Shown here in pieces: positions 1 to 8,892 of a stretch of DNA of 46,461 nucleotides. The stretch is from Betaproteobacteria bacterium. GTDB lineage: Bacteria; Pseudomonadota; Gammaproteobacteria; Burkholderiales; SG8-41. The stretch spans positions 1-46,461 of the forward strand of contig JACQGN010000009.1 of the NCBI GenBank assembly GCA_016199545.1, in the 5' to 3' direction. The first letter of the stretch is position 1, and the number at the start of each line of letters is the position of its first letter. A program made the translations under genes and the position numbers. The notes under the pieces are model-generated. The model saw nothing but the letters and a program-made list of their open reading frames with translations, made no database searches and had not been told where the DNA came from.

Positions 1-116
1 GCATACCGCCAGTTTCTAGCACACTGGACGCCACTGTACAACCCCTTTCCCTACGAAAGATGTGTAGATACCTATGCCTTGAAGGGGAGGGACCGGATTC
101 CTTGACCGCGTAAACG

Positions 117-2441
117 TTAACGAGCGGTCCCGTTGATCGCCCGCCAAAGCTTCGCCGGCGTGAGCGGCATATCAAGGTCCTTGATGCCGAACGGGCGCAC
201 CGCATCGAGCACCGCGCCAACCAGCACCGGAATCGAAGCGGTGCAGCCGGATTCGCCGACGCCCTTGACGCCGAGCGGGCTCACCTTGCTCGCGGTGGGA
301 TGTTCTTCCCCGCGAATCTCCGGGATCAGGCCCGCGCGCGGCATGTAGTAGTCCATGAAGGTCGCCGTCAGCGGTTGTCCCGTCTCCGGGTCGTAAATAA
401 CCTTCTCGCCGAAGACCTGTCCCGCGCCCTGCACAATGCCGCCGTGCAGTTGCCCTTCGACGATGGCATGGTTGATGACGACGCCGATGTCGTCGACCGC
501 GCAATACGACATGACCTCGGTCGCGCCGGTCTCCGGGTCGACTTCGACTTCGGCGATGTGACATCCGTTCGGATACGTGGAACCGAACTTGCCATCCGCC
601 ATGAAGCTCAGCGTCTTCTCTTTCGCCAGGTCCGCGAGCTTCACCGTCCTGGGCGATTCACGAGTGCGAAACGTCCCCTTTGCGTATTCCACCTGCGAGG
701 GTTCGACACCCAGTTCCAGGGCCGCCAGCGCCTTGCCTTCTTCGACGAGCTTCTTCGCCGCAAGGTGGCACACGCTGCCGGCGCCGACGGTGCTGCGCGA
801 ACCGCCGGTGCCGTTCCCCTTGAGCCTCGTACCGGGCGCGCACTCTACGATCTTCACCCGCTCGATCGGGATCTCCAGCGCATCCGCGACGATCTGTGCG
901 AACGTCGTCTCGTGACTCTGTCCCTGCGACTTGGCGACCGTGAATGCGCTGACCGTGCCGCTCGCGTCGAGCTGAATCTCGACCTCGTCCTGCGGGGCGT
1001 TGCCGAGGCCGGTATTCTCGATGACCGTCGATATGCCGATGCCGCGCAGCTTCCCGGCCTTCTTCGATTTGGCGCGCCGGCCCGCGAAGCCCTTCCAGTC
1101 GGCGAGCTTGAGCGCCTTTTCGAGCACACCCGGCAGGTCGGCGATCTCGTAGCTGCCGCCGGTCGGCGACGTGTACGGGAAGGCCGACGGGGGAATGAAG
1201 TTACGCCGGCGCAGCTCAGCCGGGTCAACGTCAAGCTCCGCGGCGGCCTGGTTGACGAGGCGCTCGACGGTGTACGCGATATCCGGCCGTCCGGCGCCGC
1301 GATAGGCGCCGATGGGTGTGGTGTTCGTGATGGGAATGCGATACGTCCCGTACAGCGCCGGAATGCGGTACACGCCCGTCATGCAGTTAGTCGTATTGCG
1401 GATGTGCCCCTGCGCGCCCGGCGAGAGGTACGCGCCCAGGTCGACGATCCAGTCGATGCGCATCGCCAGGAACTTCCCGTCCTTGTCGAGCGCGAGCTGG
1501 CCGTGGGCGATCATGTTGCGGCCGTGCGTGTCGGTCATCAGGCCTTCCGTGCGCGTGGCGGTCCACTTCACCGGCGCGCCGAGCGTCTTCGCGGCGATCA
1601 TGAGCGCGGCGTATTCCGGATAGGCGCCCGAGCGCTGGCCGAAGCCGCCGCCGACGTCGCGCGCCTCGAAGACGAGCTTCTCCGGCGGCACTTTGGTGTA
1701 GTTCGAGAGCTGCGAGCGCTGCGTGCCGACGCCCTGCATCGGGGTGTGGATCCGATACGATTCCGTGGCCGCGTCGTAGGCGACGTGGCACGCCCGCGGC
1801 TCCATGGGATTCGGCGCAACGCGCGTCGATACGACTTTGGCGCGGGTGATGTGCGCCGCGGCCGCAAACGCCGCTTCGACGGCCTTTTCGTCGCCGATCT
1901 CGGACTCCCACGCGAGATTGCCCGGCACTTCGTCGGAGAGTTGCGGCGCGCCCTCTTTGAGCGCACCTTCGGGATCGGTGACGCTCCGGAGGTCGCGGTA
2001 CTCGACTTCAACGAGCTCGGCGGCGTCCTGCGCGGCCGCCGCGCTGTCGGCGACGACCAGCGCCACGGCTTCTCCGACAAAGCGTACCTTCTTGTGCGCG
2101 AGCACCGGGCGCTCCGGCGACCTCGCCTTCATGCCGTTCTTGCCGATGAACGCCATGGTGTGCGGCGCCCGGACGTATCCGGCGCGCACCGCGTCTTCGC
2201 CGGTGAACACGCGCTTCACGCCGGGGAAGGCCGCCGCGTTCTTCGTGTCCACCGAGACGATCTCGGCGTGGGCGCGGTCAGATCGCACGAAATGGCCGTA
2301 GAGCTGGCCGGGCACGTTCCAGTCCGAGGCGTACCTGCCGGCGCCGGTGATGAGGCGGACGTCCTCAACGCGGCGGCCGTCGTGATGGTCGTGGGTTTTG
2401 TTGCTCATGGCGTTTCTTGCTCCTCCCGGTTTTGGCGGCAT
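117..2441 (-). CDS. xanthine dehydrogenase family protein, molybdopterin-binding (large) subunit; real start probably MSNKTHDH
   Basis: 774 aa; VGGGFGQRSGAYPEYAAL and AYRGAGRPD motifs, C-terminal GVKGVGESGC typical of CoxL/XdhB-like subunits. Confidence 0.93.
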   Translation of the reverse strand: MPPKPGGARNAMSNKTHDHHDGRRVEDVRLITGAGRYASDWNVPGQLYGHFVRSDRAHAEIVSVDTKNAAAFPGVKRVFTGEDAVRAGYVRAPHTMAFIGKNGMKARSPERPVLAHKKVRFVGEAVALVVADSAAAAQDAAELVEVEYRDLRSVTDPEGALKEGAPQLSDEVPGNLAWESEIGDEKAVEAAFAAAAHITRAKVVSTRVAPNPMEPRACHVAYDAATESYRIHTPMQGVGTQRSQLSNYTKVPPEKLVFEARDVGGGFGQRSGAYPEYAALMIAAKTLGAPVKWTATRTEGLMTDTHGRNMIAHGQLALDKDGKFLAMRIDWIVDLGAYLSPGAQGHIRNTTNCMTGVYRIPALYGTYRIPITNTTPIGAYRGAGRPDIAYTVERLVNQAAAELDVDPAELRRRNFIPPSAFPYTSPTGGSYEIADLPGVLEKALKLADWKGFAGRRAKSKKAGKLRGIGISTVIENTGLGNAPQDEVEIQLDASGTVSAFTVAKSQGQSHETTFAQIVADALEIPIERVKIVECAPGTRLKGNGTGGSRSTVGAGSVCHLAAKKLVEEGKALAALELGVEPSQVEYAKGTFRTRESPRTVKLADLAKEKTLSFMADGKFGSTYPNGCHIAEVEVDPETGATEVMSYCAVDDIGVVINHAIVEGQLHGGIVQGAGQVFGEKVIYDPETGQPLTATFMDYYMPRAGLIPEIRGEEHPTASKVSPLGVKGVGESGCTASIPVLVGAVLDAVRPFGIKDLDMPLTPAKLWRAINGTAR

Positions 2442-2549
2442 ACTGCGAGTCTAAATCAACTGTGATTAAAAAGGGGCCAGGATCGCTTGTCGTGTCACGT
2501 GTCACTTACCTCAAGCTTCCCGACTAGAACGGCTTCTTCCGCGTCGGGT

Positions 2550-3434
2550 TCAACGCTCGGCGGCCACTTTCAGGTCCATCGTACCGATGCCCTCGATGGT
2601 GCCCTTCAGGTGATCGCCGTCGGCGAGCTTCGATACGCCGGCCGGCGTGCCGGTCGTGATCAGGGTCCCGGGCTGCAACGTCAGCGCGGCTGACAGGAAG
2701 CGGATCAGGTCGCGCAGGCCGTTGATCATGTCGGCGGTGTGCGCGTGCATCACGTTCCTGCCGTTCTGCTCGACGTCGATGTGGAGATCCTGCGGCTCGC
2801 GGATCTCGTCGCGCGTCACGATCCACGGCCCGAGTCCGCAGAACGTGTCGAAGCCCTTGCGGATGTTGCGGGTGTTGTGGAATCCCTTGCCCCAGGGATC
2901 GCGGATGCTGATGTCCCAGCACATGGTGTAACCGTACACCCAGTCGAGCGCCTGCGCCACCGGCACCTTGCGCGCCGGGCGGCCGATGACGGCGCATAGC
3001 TCGCATTCGAAATCGACGTGCCGCGCGATCTTCGGCAGTATCACGGTACCGCCGGGCCCGATGATGGACGAGGCTGGCTTCAGAAACAGCTCCGCCATCA
3101 GGTCGTCGCTCGAGAGCTTCGAGCGGTCGTAGCCGCCGACGCGTTCGATCATCTCCGCCTGGTGGGCGCGGTAGTTGGCGGCCGCGGCCCAGATCGCCGG
3201 CGGATGGTCGAGGGGCGCGAGCAGCCGCGCCGAGGCGAGCGCGACCGGCTCTTCCTGGCGCGCGGACGCAAGCGCTGTGGCAGCCGACGGATGGTTCGCA
3301 AGCGCATCGACGACTTCCGCCATGGTCGCACCCGCGCGTGACGCGCCCGCGGCGGCCAGCGCGTCGGAAAGCGGATAGATCAGGCCGCCCTCGATCAGTC
3401 CCGGCGCGCCGTCGTCGTAACAGCAAATCTTCAT
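2550..3434 (-). CDS. fumarylacetoacetate hydrolase family protein
   Basis: 294 aa; VDFECELCAVIGRPAR, GYTMCWDISIRD, TGTPAGV motifs of FAH fold. Confidence 0.92.
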   Translation of the reverse strand: MKICCYDDGAPGLIEGGLIYPLSDALAAAGASRAGATMAEVVDALANHPSAATALASARQEEPVALASARLLAPLDHPPAIWAAAANYRAHQAEMIERVGGYDRSKLSSDDLMAELFLKPASSIIGPGGTVILPKIARHVDFECELCAVIGRPARKVPVAQALDWVYGYTMCWDISIRDPWGKGFHNTRNIRKGFDTFCGLGPWIVTRDEIREPQDLHIDVEQNGRNVMHAHTADMINGLRDLIRFLSAALTLQPGTLITTGTPAGVSKLADGDHLKGTIEGIGTMDLKVAAER

Positions 3435-3585
3435 TGAACCCTCGTGTCGGTCTGGCGTGCTACTTGGTGAGCGTCAGCAGGTTGTCCGGCGCGAATGAGT
3501 CGACATGCGGCACGTCTTTCTTCCGGTGGCTGCCAGGCACAGTCACTGAGGGGGGCTGGATGAAAGGGGTGACCGGCCGCAGGCC

Positions 3586-4182
3586 TTAAGAATCCGGGCG
3601 GCATTGCCTGCGCACTTCTTCCACCAGCTTGCGCGCTTCCTCCAGGTCCCGCGCGCTCAGCTTCTCCTTCAACTGGCCGAGCAACTCGGTCGGCTTGGCC
3701 CCGTTCTCCAACGCTACGGTGAGCCATGCGACTGCAAGGACACCGCTGGGCGCGACGCCGCGTCCCATGGCATAGAACAGCCCCACGTTGTACTGGGAGG
3801 CGGCATGGCCGCGCTCCGCCGCGCGCCGAAACCAGCGCAGGGCCCGCACATCGTCGCGCGGCACGAGCAGGCCCTGAGCGTACATTTCCCCGAGATAGGC
3901 CTGCGCCACGCGATCGTTCTGCTCGGCGGCGCGCCGGTACCACAGCACTGCCGTAGCGCCATCCTGCGGCACGCCCAGGCCATTTTCGTAGAGCAACCCG
4001 AGATTGAACTGGGCATTGACGTTGCCCTTCTCGGCGAGGGGTTGCCATGCGCGCAGCGCCGCGCCATAGTCACCCGCTCCCGCGGCGGCGACTCCGGATT
4101 CAAAGTCCGCGGCCGCGGTAAGCGGGAGGGCTAGCAGCAGCAGGAAAAGAAGCCGCATGATTCGCCTTGGGAGTCTGCGCAT
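3586..4182 (-). CDS. Sel1-like/tetratricopeptide repeat protein with signal peptide
   Basis: 198 aa; repeated A(x)NLGLLYENGLGVPQD / AYLGEMYAQGLLVPRD / YNVGLFYAMGRGV units after hydrophobic N-terminus. Confidence 0.9.
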   Translation of the reverse strand: MRRLPRRIMRLLFLLLLALPLTAAADFESGVAAAGAGDYGAALRAWQPLAEKGNVNAQFNLGLLYENGLGVPQDGATAVLWYRRAAEQNDRVAQAYLGEMYAQGLLVPRDDVRALRWFRRAAERGHAASQYNVGLFYAMGRGVAPSGVLAVAWLTVALENGAKPTELLGQLKEKLSARDLEEARKLVEEVRRQCRPDS

Positions 4183-4238
4183 TGTAATCGCGTGCCGGGC
4201 TTCCGATGATCCGCGATTGCGGTATCGGTTACCTCGGC

Positions 4239-4315
4239 CCGAAGCAATCTCGTTGCAGGCAACGCAACCGCGGCCAGCCGCGAGATCGCCGCGTCGTCGA
4301 CTCCTCGCGATGACA
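4239..4315. repeat. intergenic repeat of the GAAGCAATCTCG...CTCGCGATGAC type
   Basis: gaagcaatctcg ... cgagatcgccgcgtcgtcgactcctcgcgatgac, resembling a widespread proteobacterial intergenic palindromic repeat. Confidence 0.45.
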
Positions 4316-4367
4316 GCAGGCGCCGTGCCCGCCGCAGATTACTGACAGCAATTTACGGGACACGATA

Positions 4368-5210
4368 CTAGCTCTTCTTCGGCGACCAGCCATAGGCCTT
4401 GGCGCAGGCACCGCCCATCAGCATCGCCCGTTCACTGTCGGTGAGGCGGTTGGTCTGGCGGAAGGGCTCGACGGCCTGCTCGAAGTTGACGACCGCGAAG
4501 GCGCGGGTCCAGTCGGTGCCCCACAGGCAGCGCTCGAAACCCCAGGCGTCGAACACGCGGGAGAGTGGGTCCCAGATGTCCGGGAAGGGATACGGCTCCT
4601 TGGACAGCGTGCAGGCGCCGCTCACCTTGATCACCGCGTTCTTGCGCTTCGCGAGCTCCAGCACCTTCGGCAGCTCGGCCCAGGGCTCACGCGGGGCGGG
4701 CGGCGTGCGCGGCTGCATGAGACCCAGATGGTCGATGATGAAGCGCGTGTCGGGGTGGCGGTCGACGAGCGCCGTGCCCGCGTCGAGGTTGCCCCAGCAC
4801 AGCATGTTGACCGGAAAGTCGTGCCGCACGGCTGCGCGCAGTACCCGGTCGAGGCCCTGCTCGCTCGGGCTGCGTCCCGGATCCTTCGTCACGATGATGC
4901 GGATGCCGACGGTGCCCGGCGTCTTCTTCCACTCCGCGATGACGTCGTCCACGGCCGGATCGTCCGCGTCGACCGGCTTGACGATGGCGAACCGGCCGGG
5001 ATGGGCCCGTTGCACTTCCACCGCATAGCTGGCGTCGTACCGGTACATGGAAAACGCGGAGATGAAGATCGCGCCGTCGATACCGAGCTTGTCCATCGCC
5101 GCCGCCATCTCGTCGCCGGTGGCATGAGGGGGCCAGTTCGGCACATTGTGCCAGGGCCGTTTTGGCGTGTTCGCCTCGTAGCAGTGCACCTGCGAATCGA
5201 TGATAGGCAT
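4368..5210 (-). CDS. amidohydrolase family protein (TIM-barrel metal-dependent hydrolase)
   Basis: 280 aa; MPIIDSQVHCYE start, FIIDHLG, LWGTDW motifs. Confidence 0.9.
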   Translation of the reverse strand: MPIIDSQVHCYEANTPKRPWHNVPNWPPHATGDEMAAAMDKLGIDGAIFISAFSMYRYDASYAVEVQRAHPGRFAIVKPVDADDPAVDDVIAEWKKTPGTVGIRIIVTKDPGRSPSEQGLDRVLRAAVRHDFPVNMLCWGNLDAGTALVDRHPDTRFIIDHLGLMQPRTPPAPREPWAELPKVLELAKRKNAVIKVSGACTLSKEPYPFPDIWDPLSRVFDAWGFERCLWGTDWTRAFAVVNFEQAVEPFRQTNRLTDSERAMLMGGACAKAYGWSPKKS

Positions 5211-5247
5211 CGGGAAGCTCCTCTGTGCTAAGGGGAATAGAGACTGC

Positions 5248-5444
5248 TAGCAGCCTGTCGGACTCAGCGGTCCGCACAGGCTGCTATAAGCAAAACCGAC
5301 TGACAATTCATAAAAACTGAGCCAAAGCGATCGAATTTGAGGAAAAGCGTGGGGGACATCGCATAGTTTTCATCATTTTCTCGCACTTCTCCCGGCACCG
5401 GTTTTGCATAAGGAGTTTGTCGGGGCTAAGTCCGACAAATTCCT
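5248..5444 (+). repeat. 197-bp double-hairpin dispersed element, copy 1
   Basis: Terminal hairpins tagcagcctgtcggac...acaggctgcta and aggagtttgtcgg...ccgacaaattcct flank a core with gcaaaac / gttttgc; homologous to reverse complement of 43746-43942. Confidence 0.85.
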
Positions 5445-5528
5445 AGTGTAACTTTTCCGCGGGCGACGGTCGCTGTCAGGAAGTCGAAGCGTTACACTGA
5501 CGCCAATTTCGCATGCAGGAGAGAATCG

Positions 5529-6206
5529 ATGGCTAGCGTTGCAAGCGGCTACCTGCCCGGCGACCCGCGGTACGGGCTGAGCGGCGACGAGTTGCGCCGG
5601 TACTACAGCAAGAAGCCGGCGCAATGGGTGATCTTTGGGTGGGACGGGGCCGGCAAGGCCGGCGCGCGCGCGGCCAATATCGCCGCCCAGAAAGACTATG
5701 CGAAAGCGCTCGGTGAGCGCCTGGTCGGCTATGGACACATCGTGTCTGACGGCGCGTCCCTAACGCTGGCGACTACCTGGTTCGTCCAGCTCGACGACCG
5801 GGCCGCCGCCGAAGCATTTGTCGCCGCGGACCCTTTGAACCGTGCGGGCGTCTACGAAAAGACGGATATCCGTCGCTGGTCGAACAGCTACCTGAAGCGC
5901 GCGGCCGACTACGAGCGCAAAGGGATGCAACGATACCTATGCACCGGATCCAAAATTCCCGGCGCAGCGCCTTTCTTTGCCAGGCACCTGCACGCCCATG
6001 AGGCTTACTTCAAGAAGTACGAAGACAGCTTCATATTCCGCGGACCGCTGCGTTCGCCGGACGGAGCCGAGAATGTCGGGACCGCGCTGCTGCTCGAATT
6101 GCCCGACCGCGCGGCAGCCGAGAACTTCTGGAACAACGAGCCGTTCGCAGCGAACGGCGGTTACCAGGACGACTCGCGGATCTATCGCTGGGAATTTGGC
6201 GACTGA
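5529..6206 (+). CDS. tandem YciI-like domain protein
   Basis: 225 aa; two copies of a YCII-like pattern (LDDRAAAEAFVAADPLNRAGVYEKTDIRRW and LPDRAAAENFWNNEPFAANGGYQDDSRIYRW). Confidence 0.75.
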   Translation: MASVASGYLPGDPRYGLSGDELRRYYSKKPAQWVIFGWDGAGKAGARAANIAAQKDYAKALGERLVGYGHIVSDGASLTLATTWFVQLDDRAAAEAFVAADPLNRAGVYEKTDIRRWSNSYLKRAADYERKGMQRYLCTGSKIPGAAPFFARHLHAHEAYFKKYEDSFIFRGPLRSPDGAENVGTALLLELPDRAAAENFWNNEPFAANGGYQDDSRIYRWEFGD

Positions 6207-6238
6207 CCGGTCGGGAATCCTTGGACAGGGAGACGGAC

Positions 6239-6610
6239 ATGAGCAACGGACAGACGATCATCGAGCTCGACCAGAAGCGCATGACCGCGATGGCGCAGAA
6301 GGATGTCGCGGCCTTGAAGAACATGCTGTGCAAGGGGCTCGTCTACACCCATTCCTCCGGCCGCCAGGACACCAAGCAGAGCCTGCTCGACGGCATGGAA
6401 TCCGGCACGACCGTCTACACGTCGATGGTGCCCTCCGACGTCAAGGCGCAGGATTTCGGGAACGTCGTCGTGCTGACCGGCGTCGCGGCCATCAGCGTCA
6501 ATTCCCGCGGCAAGCCGAATTCGTTCCGCGTGCGGTTTACCGACGTCTATGAGAACCAGAACGGCACGTGGCGCATGGTGACCTGGCAGTCGACGAAGCT
6601 TCCCGACTAG
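6239..6610 (+). CDS. nuclear transport factor 2 (NTF2)/DUF4440-like family protein
   Basis: ATG at 6239; LDQKRMTAMAQKDVAALKNMLCKGLVYTHSSG...DVYENQNGTWRMVTWQSTKLPD. Confidence 0.85.
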   Translation: MSNGQTIIELDQKRMTAMAQKDVAALKNMLCKGLVYTHSSGRQDTKQSLLDGMESGTTVYTSMVPSDVKAQDFGNVVVLTGVAAISVNSRGKPNSFRVRFTDVYENQNGTWRMVTWQSTKLPD

Positions 6611-6650
6611 ACGCCGCCGTCTCGCCAGAGCATAGCAAGCTACCTAAATC

Positions 6651-6709
6651 GGGGAATATGAGACAGTCGGGCTCAGCCGACAATTGGTGTCAGGGGTTTC
6701 CTGCCAGCA
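6651..6709 (+). repeat. double-hairpin repeat, left copy flanking the protease/lipoprotein island
   Basis: gacagtcgggctcagccgacaattggtgtcaggggtttcctgcc; similar to 17381-17440. Confidence 0.75.
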
Positions 6710-6724
6710 GAATGAAAGACAACG

Positions 6725-6997
6725 TCAGCCCTCGGATGACTGCGCCGGGGATTTGAGCTTGCGCTGGACTTCACCCTCCACGAACTCAACATATGGCTCG
6801 CCAGACAGGAGCGAGCGAATGGCGGCCTGGCACTCCGGATCGTCTATATCGACGATGTACAGAGCGGCGAGCTCCTTGTCCTTTTCGTTCGGGAACAGCG
6901 GGCGCACGGCCGCCGCTCCGGCATGGGTGACTCTTTCGATCACTCTCTGGCGGTGTGTGGCGGTTGTCGCACCTCGGAACTTGAGTTGGAGCTTCAT
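6725..6997 (-). CDS. small protein resembling a stand-alone subtilisin propeptide/I9-type inhibitor
   Basis: ATG at 6997; 90 aa; C-terminal half AALYIVDIDDPECQAAIRSLLSGEPYVEFVEGEVQ resembles the I9 'YIV...L...pxVxxVE' pattern; directly downstream of S8 peptidase. Confidence 0.55.
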   Translation of the reverse strand: MKLQLKFRGATTATHRQRVIERVTHAGAAAVRPLFPNEKDKELAALYIVDIDDPECQAAIRSLLSGEPYVEFVEGEVQRKLKSPAQSSEG

Positions 6998-7035
6998 TCT
7001 CCGGACCAACCGGGATTCTCGGGATTCTCCCCCGG

Positions 7036-8379
7036 CTACTTTAGCAGATTTGGCAGGTACAGTAGACCGTAGCCGTACTCTGAAGTTCTAGACTTTCCCT
7101 TCATCCCGAGGAGGCGCTTCGCCCGAGCTCGCAACAGCGAGCGGACCTTGGCTGCTGTAAGCTGCGGCGACTTGCCAAGTAGTCGCGCAACACCGCCCGC
7201 GACGTGAGGAGTCGCCATCGAGGTGCCATCCCAGGCGGCATATTCCACTTCATCCCGGTGCGCGGATTTCTTCATGGGAAGCGTGGACAGGATCGAAACG
7301 CCGGGCGCGACGACATGTATGTGTTTACCGGTATTGGAGAAATCGGCGCGGTCGAGCAAGCTGTCCACTGCTCCGACCGCTATCACGCCGGAGTACGCAC
7401 CGGGGTACTCCACCGGGTTTCCGTCGTTAAATTCGTTGCCCATGGCGGCGACGACGTTTATACCCCTGGAAACCAGCCGGCGAAAGAGCAGCTGCTCGGT
7501 CTGCGACGAACTCGCACCCCCGATGCTGAGATTGAGAACCCGCGCACCCGAATCCTCCACGGCCCGCAGTGATTGAAGGTAACGCTCGCCGTCCACGTAG
7601 AAATCCCCGTCGGTCGGTTTGTCCGGGAAGATTTTCCATACCTTGAGCTTGCAGTTCGCCACTCCGCTGATGCCGACCGCATTGTTCAATATCGCGGCGA
7701 TGATGCCCGCTACGTGAGTGCCGTGGCCCAGGACGTCTTCAGCGCGGAAGCCGCCGTGGTCGTAATCGATCGTGAGCTCCTTGAGATCGGGGTGCGTCGC
7801 GTCGATCCCGGTGTCGAGCACGGCGACGGTGATGTTATGCGCGCTTGGCAGCGCCTGGTCGAACCAGCCGATGGCATGCAACCCCCATTGCGAGCCCTGC
7901 ATGGGGTCGCCGGCCGCCGCCACGATCCATCGCGCCGGCATCGGTTCCACGAAATCGACTGCGTCCGACGCCTCAATGTCTTTTACGAGCTTGGCCGTCA
8001 CCGCCTTTGGATCGACCTCGACCATATTGAACCCGCGCAGTTCCTCCGAGGGCGATGCCGCCACGCTCATCACCAGGGCCGCCTTGTGCGCTCCTCCCTT
8101 GATGCCCGCGAATTTGATCTTCGGATCCACGGCGCCGGAAAAGAGGGGCGTGACTGTTTCGAGCCCGGCCCTGTTCCTGAGGTAGTCGAGCGGACCCGAA
8201 ACCGTTTCGGGCATTTCGTGAACCGCCGTGGTCATGCGCGCCGCCGAGTGAAACATTCTCGGCCCCACCCGGGGAATCGCCTTTTCCTTGAAGCGGACGA
8301 TGAGCTGTCCAGGAATGTGCGTCAGGCGATGCTTTACGCGGAATGTCGGCTGTTGGGTCCTGCGTGTTCTGGCTGGCAT
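7036..8379 (-). CDS. S8 family serine peptidase (subtilase) with N-terminal prodomain, no obvious signal peptide
   Basis: AVLDTGIDATHPDL (Asp), GHGTHVAGI (His), GTSMATPHVAGG (Ser); start MPARTRRTQ. Confidence 0.95.
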   Translation of the reverse strand: MPARTRRTQQPTFRVKHRLTHIPGQLIVRFKEKAIPRVGPRMFHSAARMTTAVHEMPETVSGPLDYLRNRAGLETVTPLFSGAVDPKIKFAGIKGGAHKAALVMSVAASPSEELRGFNMVEVDPKAVTAKLVKDIEASDAVDFVEPMPARWIVAAAGDPMQGSQWGLHAIGWFDQALPSAHNITVAVLDTGIDATHPDLKELTIDYDHGGFRAEDVLGHGTHVAGIIAAILNNAVGISGVANCKLKVWKIFPDKPTDGDFYVDGERYLQSLRAVEDSGARVLNLSIGGASSSQTEQLLFRRLVSRGINVVAAMGNEFNDGNPVEYPGAYSGVIAVGAVDSLLDRADFSNTGKHIHVVAPGVSILSTLPMKKSAHRDEVEYAAWDGTSMATPHVAGGVARLLGKSPQLTAAKVRSLLRARAKRLLGMKGKSRTSEYGYGLLYLPNLLK

Positions 8380-8413
8380 GATTTTTCTCCCTCTTTGAAT
8401 TATTCCGTTGCCT

Positions 8414-8881
8414 TCATTTGCCACCGTCGACTATCGCGATATCCAGGGAATCCAGTTGGGCGAACGCCCAGCTGTCCTCCTTCGATTGATCCCTCAGGGC
8501 AATCAAAGAGCCCGCTATCGCGACTTTCCCACCGGCCTTGATCGGCACACCCAGCCTGGCATCCAGGGGTCCGTGCTGGTCCGACGACGAAACCATGACG
8601 CGGCGCCCCCGCGCCATCAGGAGAATGAGCGCCCATCCGGACGGCGAGGACGATTCCAGGGCGCCACGAAGATCGATCGTAAGCAGCGATCGCTTCTTGA
8701 TGCCGTTCACGCGGAATTCGAGACCGAAGGACCGCGACTCGACCTTGCCCGCGGCATCGGCTTTGTCGTTCGTCACCATCGCCTTGTCGAACAGGATGCT
8801 CAGCTCAGCGCTGTCGGGAGAAAGCGTGCTGATGAGCTTCTCCTTGCCACGGGTCAGCTTCGGCTTGGTAAGGGTGGGCAT
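8414..8881 (-). CDS. hypothetical protein in protease/lipoprotein operon
   Basis: 155 aa; 11 bp downstream of the 1333-aa gene and same strand; no family recognised. Confidence 0.75.
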   Translation of the reverse strand: MPTLTKPKLTRGKEKLISTLSPDSAELSILFDKAMVTNDKADAAGKVESRSFGLEFRVNGIKKRSLLTIDLRGALESSSPSGWALILLMARGRRVMVSSSDQHGPLDARLGVPIKAGGKVAIAGSLIALRDQSKEDSWAFAQLDSLDIAIVDGGK

Positions 8882-8892
8882 GCGTGTTTCCT

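Noticed and set aside
300-2465. 721-aa plus-strand ORF opposite the molybdopterin subunit (and similar long antisense ORFs, e.g. 9142-11367, 32851-35394, 43940-46456)
   Set aside because: Arg/His/Ala-rich shadow ORFs caused by high GC; the opposite strand has recognisable protein families.
2510-2527. aagcttcccgactag shared between 2512-2526 and the NTF2-like gene end at 6597-6610
   Set aside because: About 15 bp of identity is near chance expectation across a 46-kb window; not treated as a third scar.
3455-3560. Minus-strand phrase VTVPGSHRKKDVPHVDSFAPDNLLTLTK* as a gene remnant
   Set aside because: Short, family not recognisable; could be a C-terminal remnant but cannot be supported.
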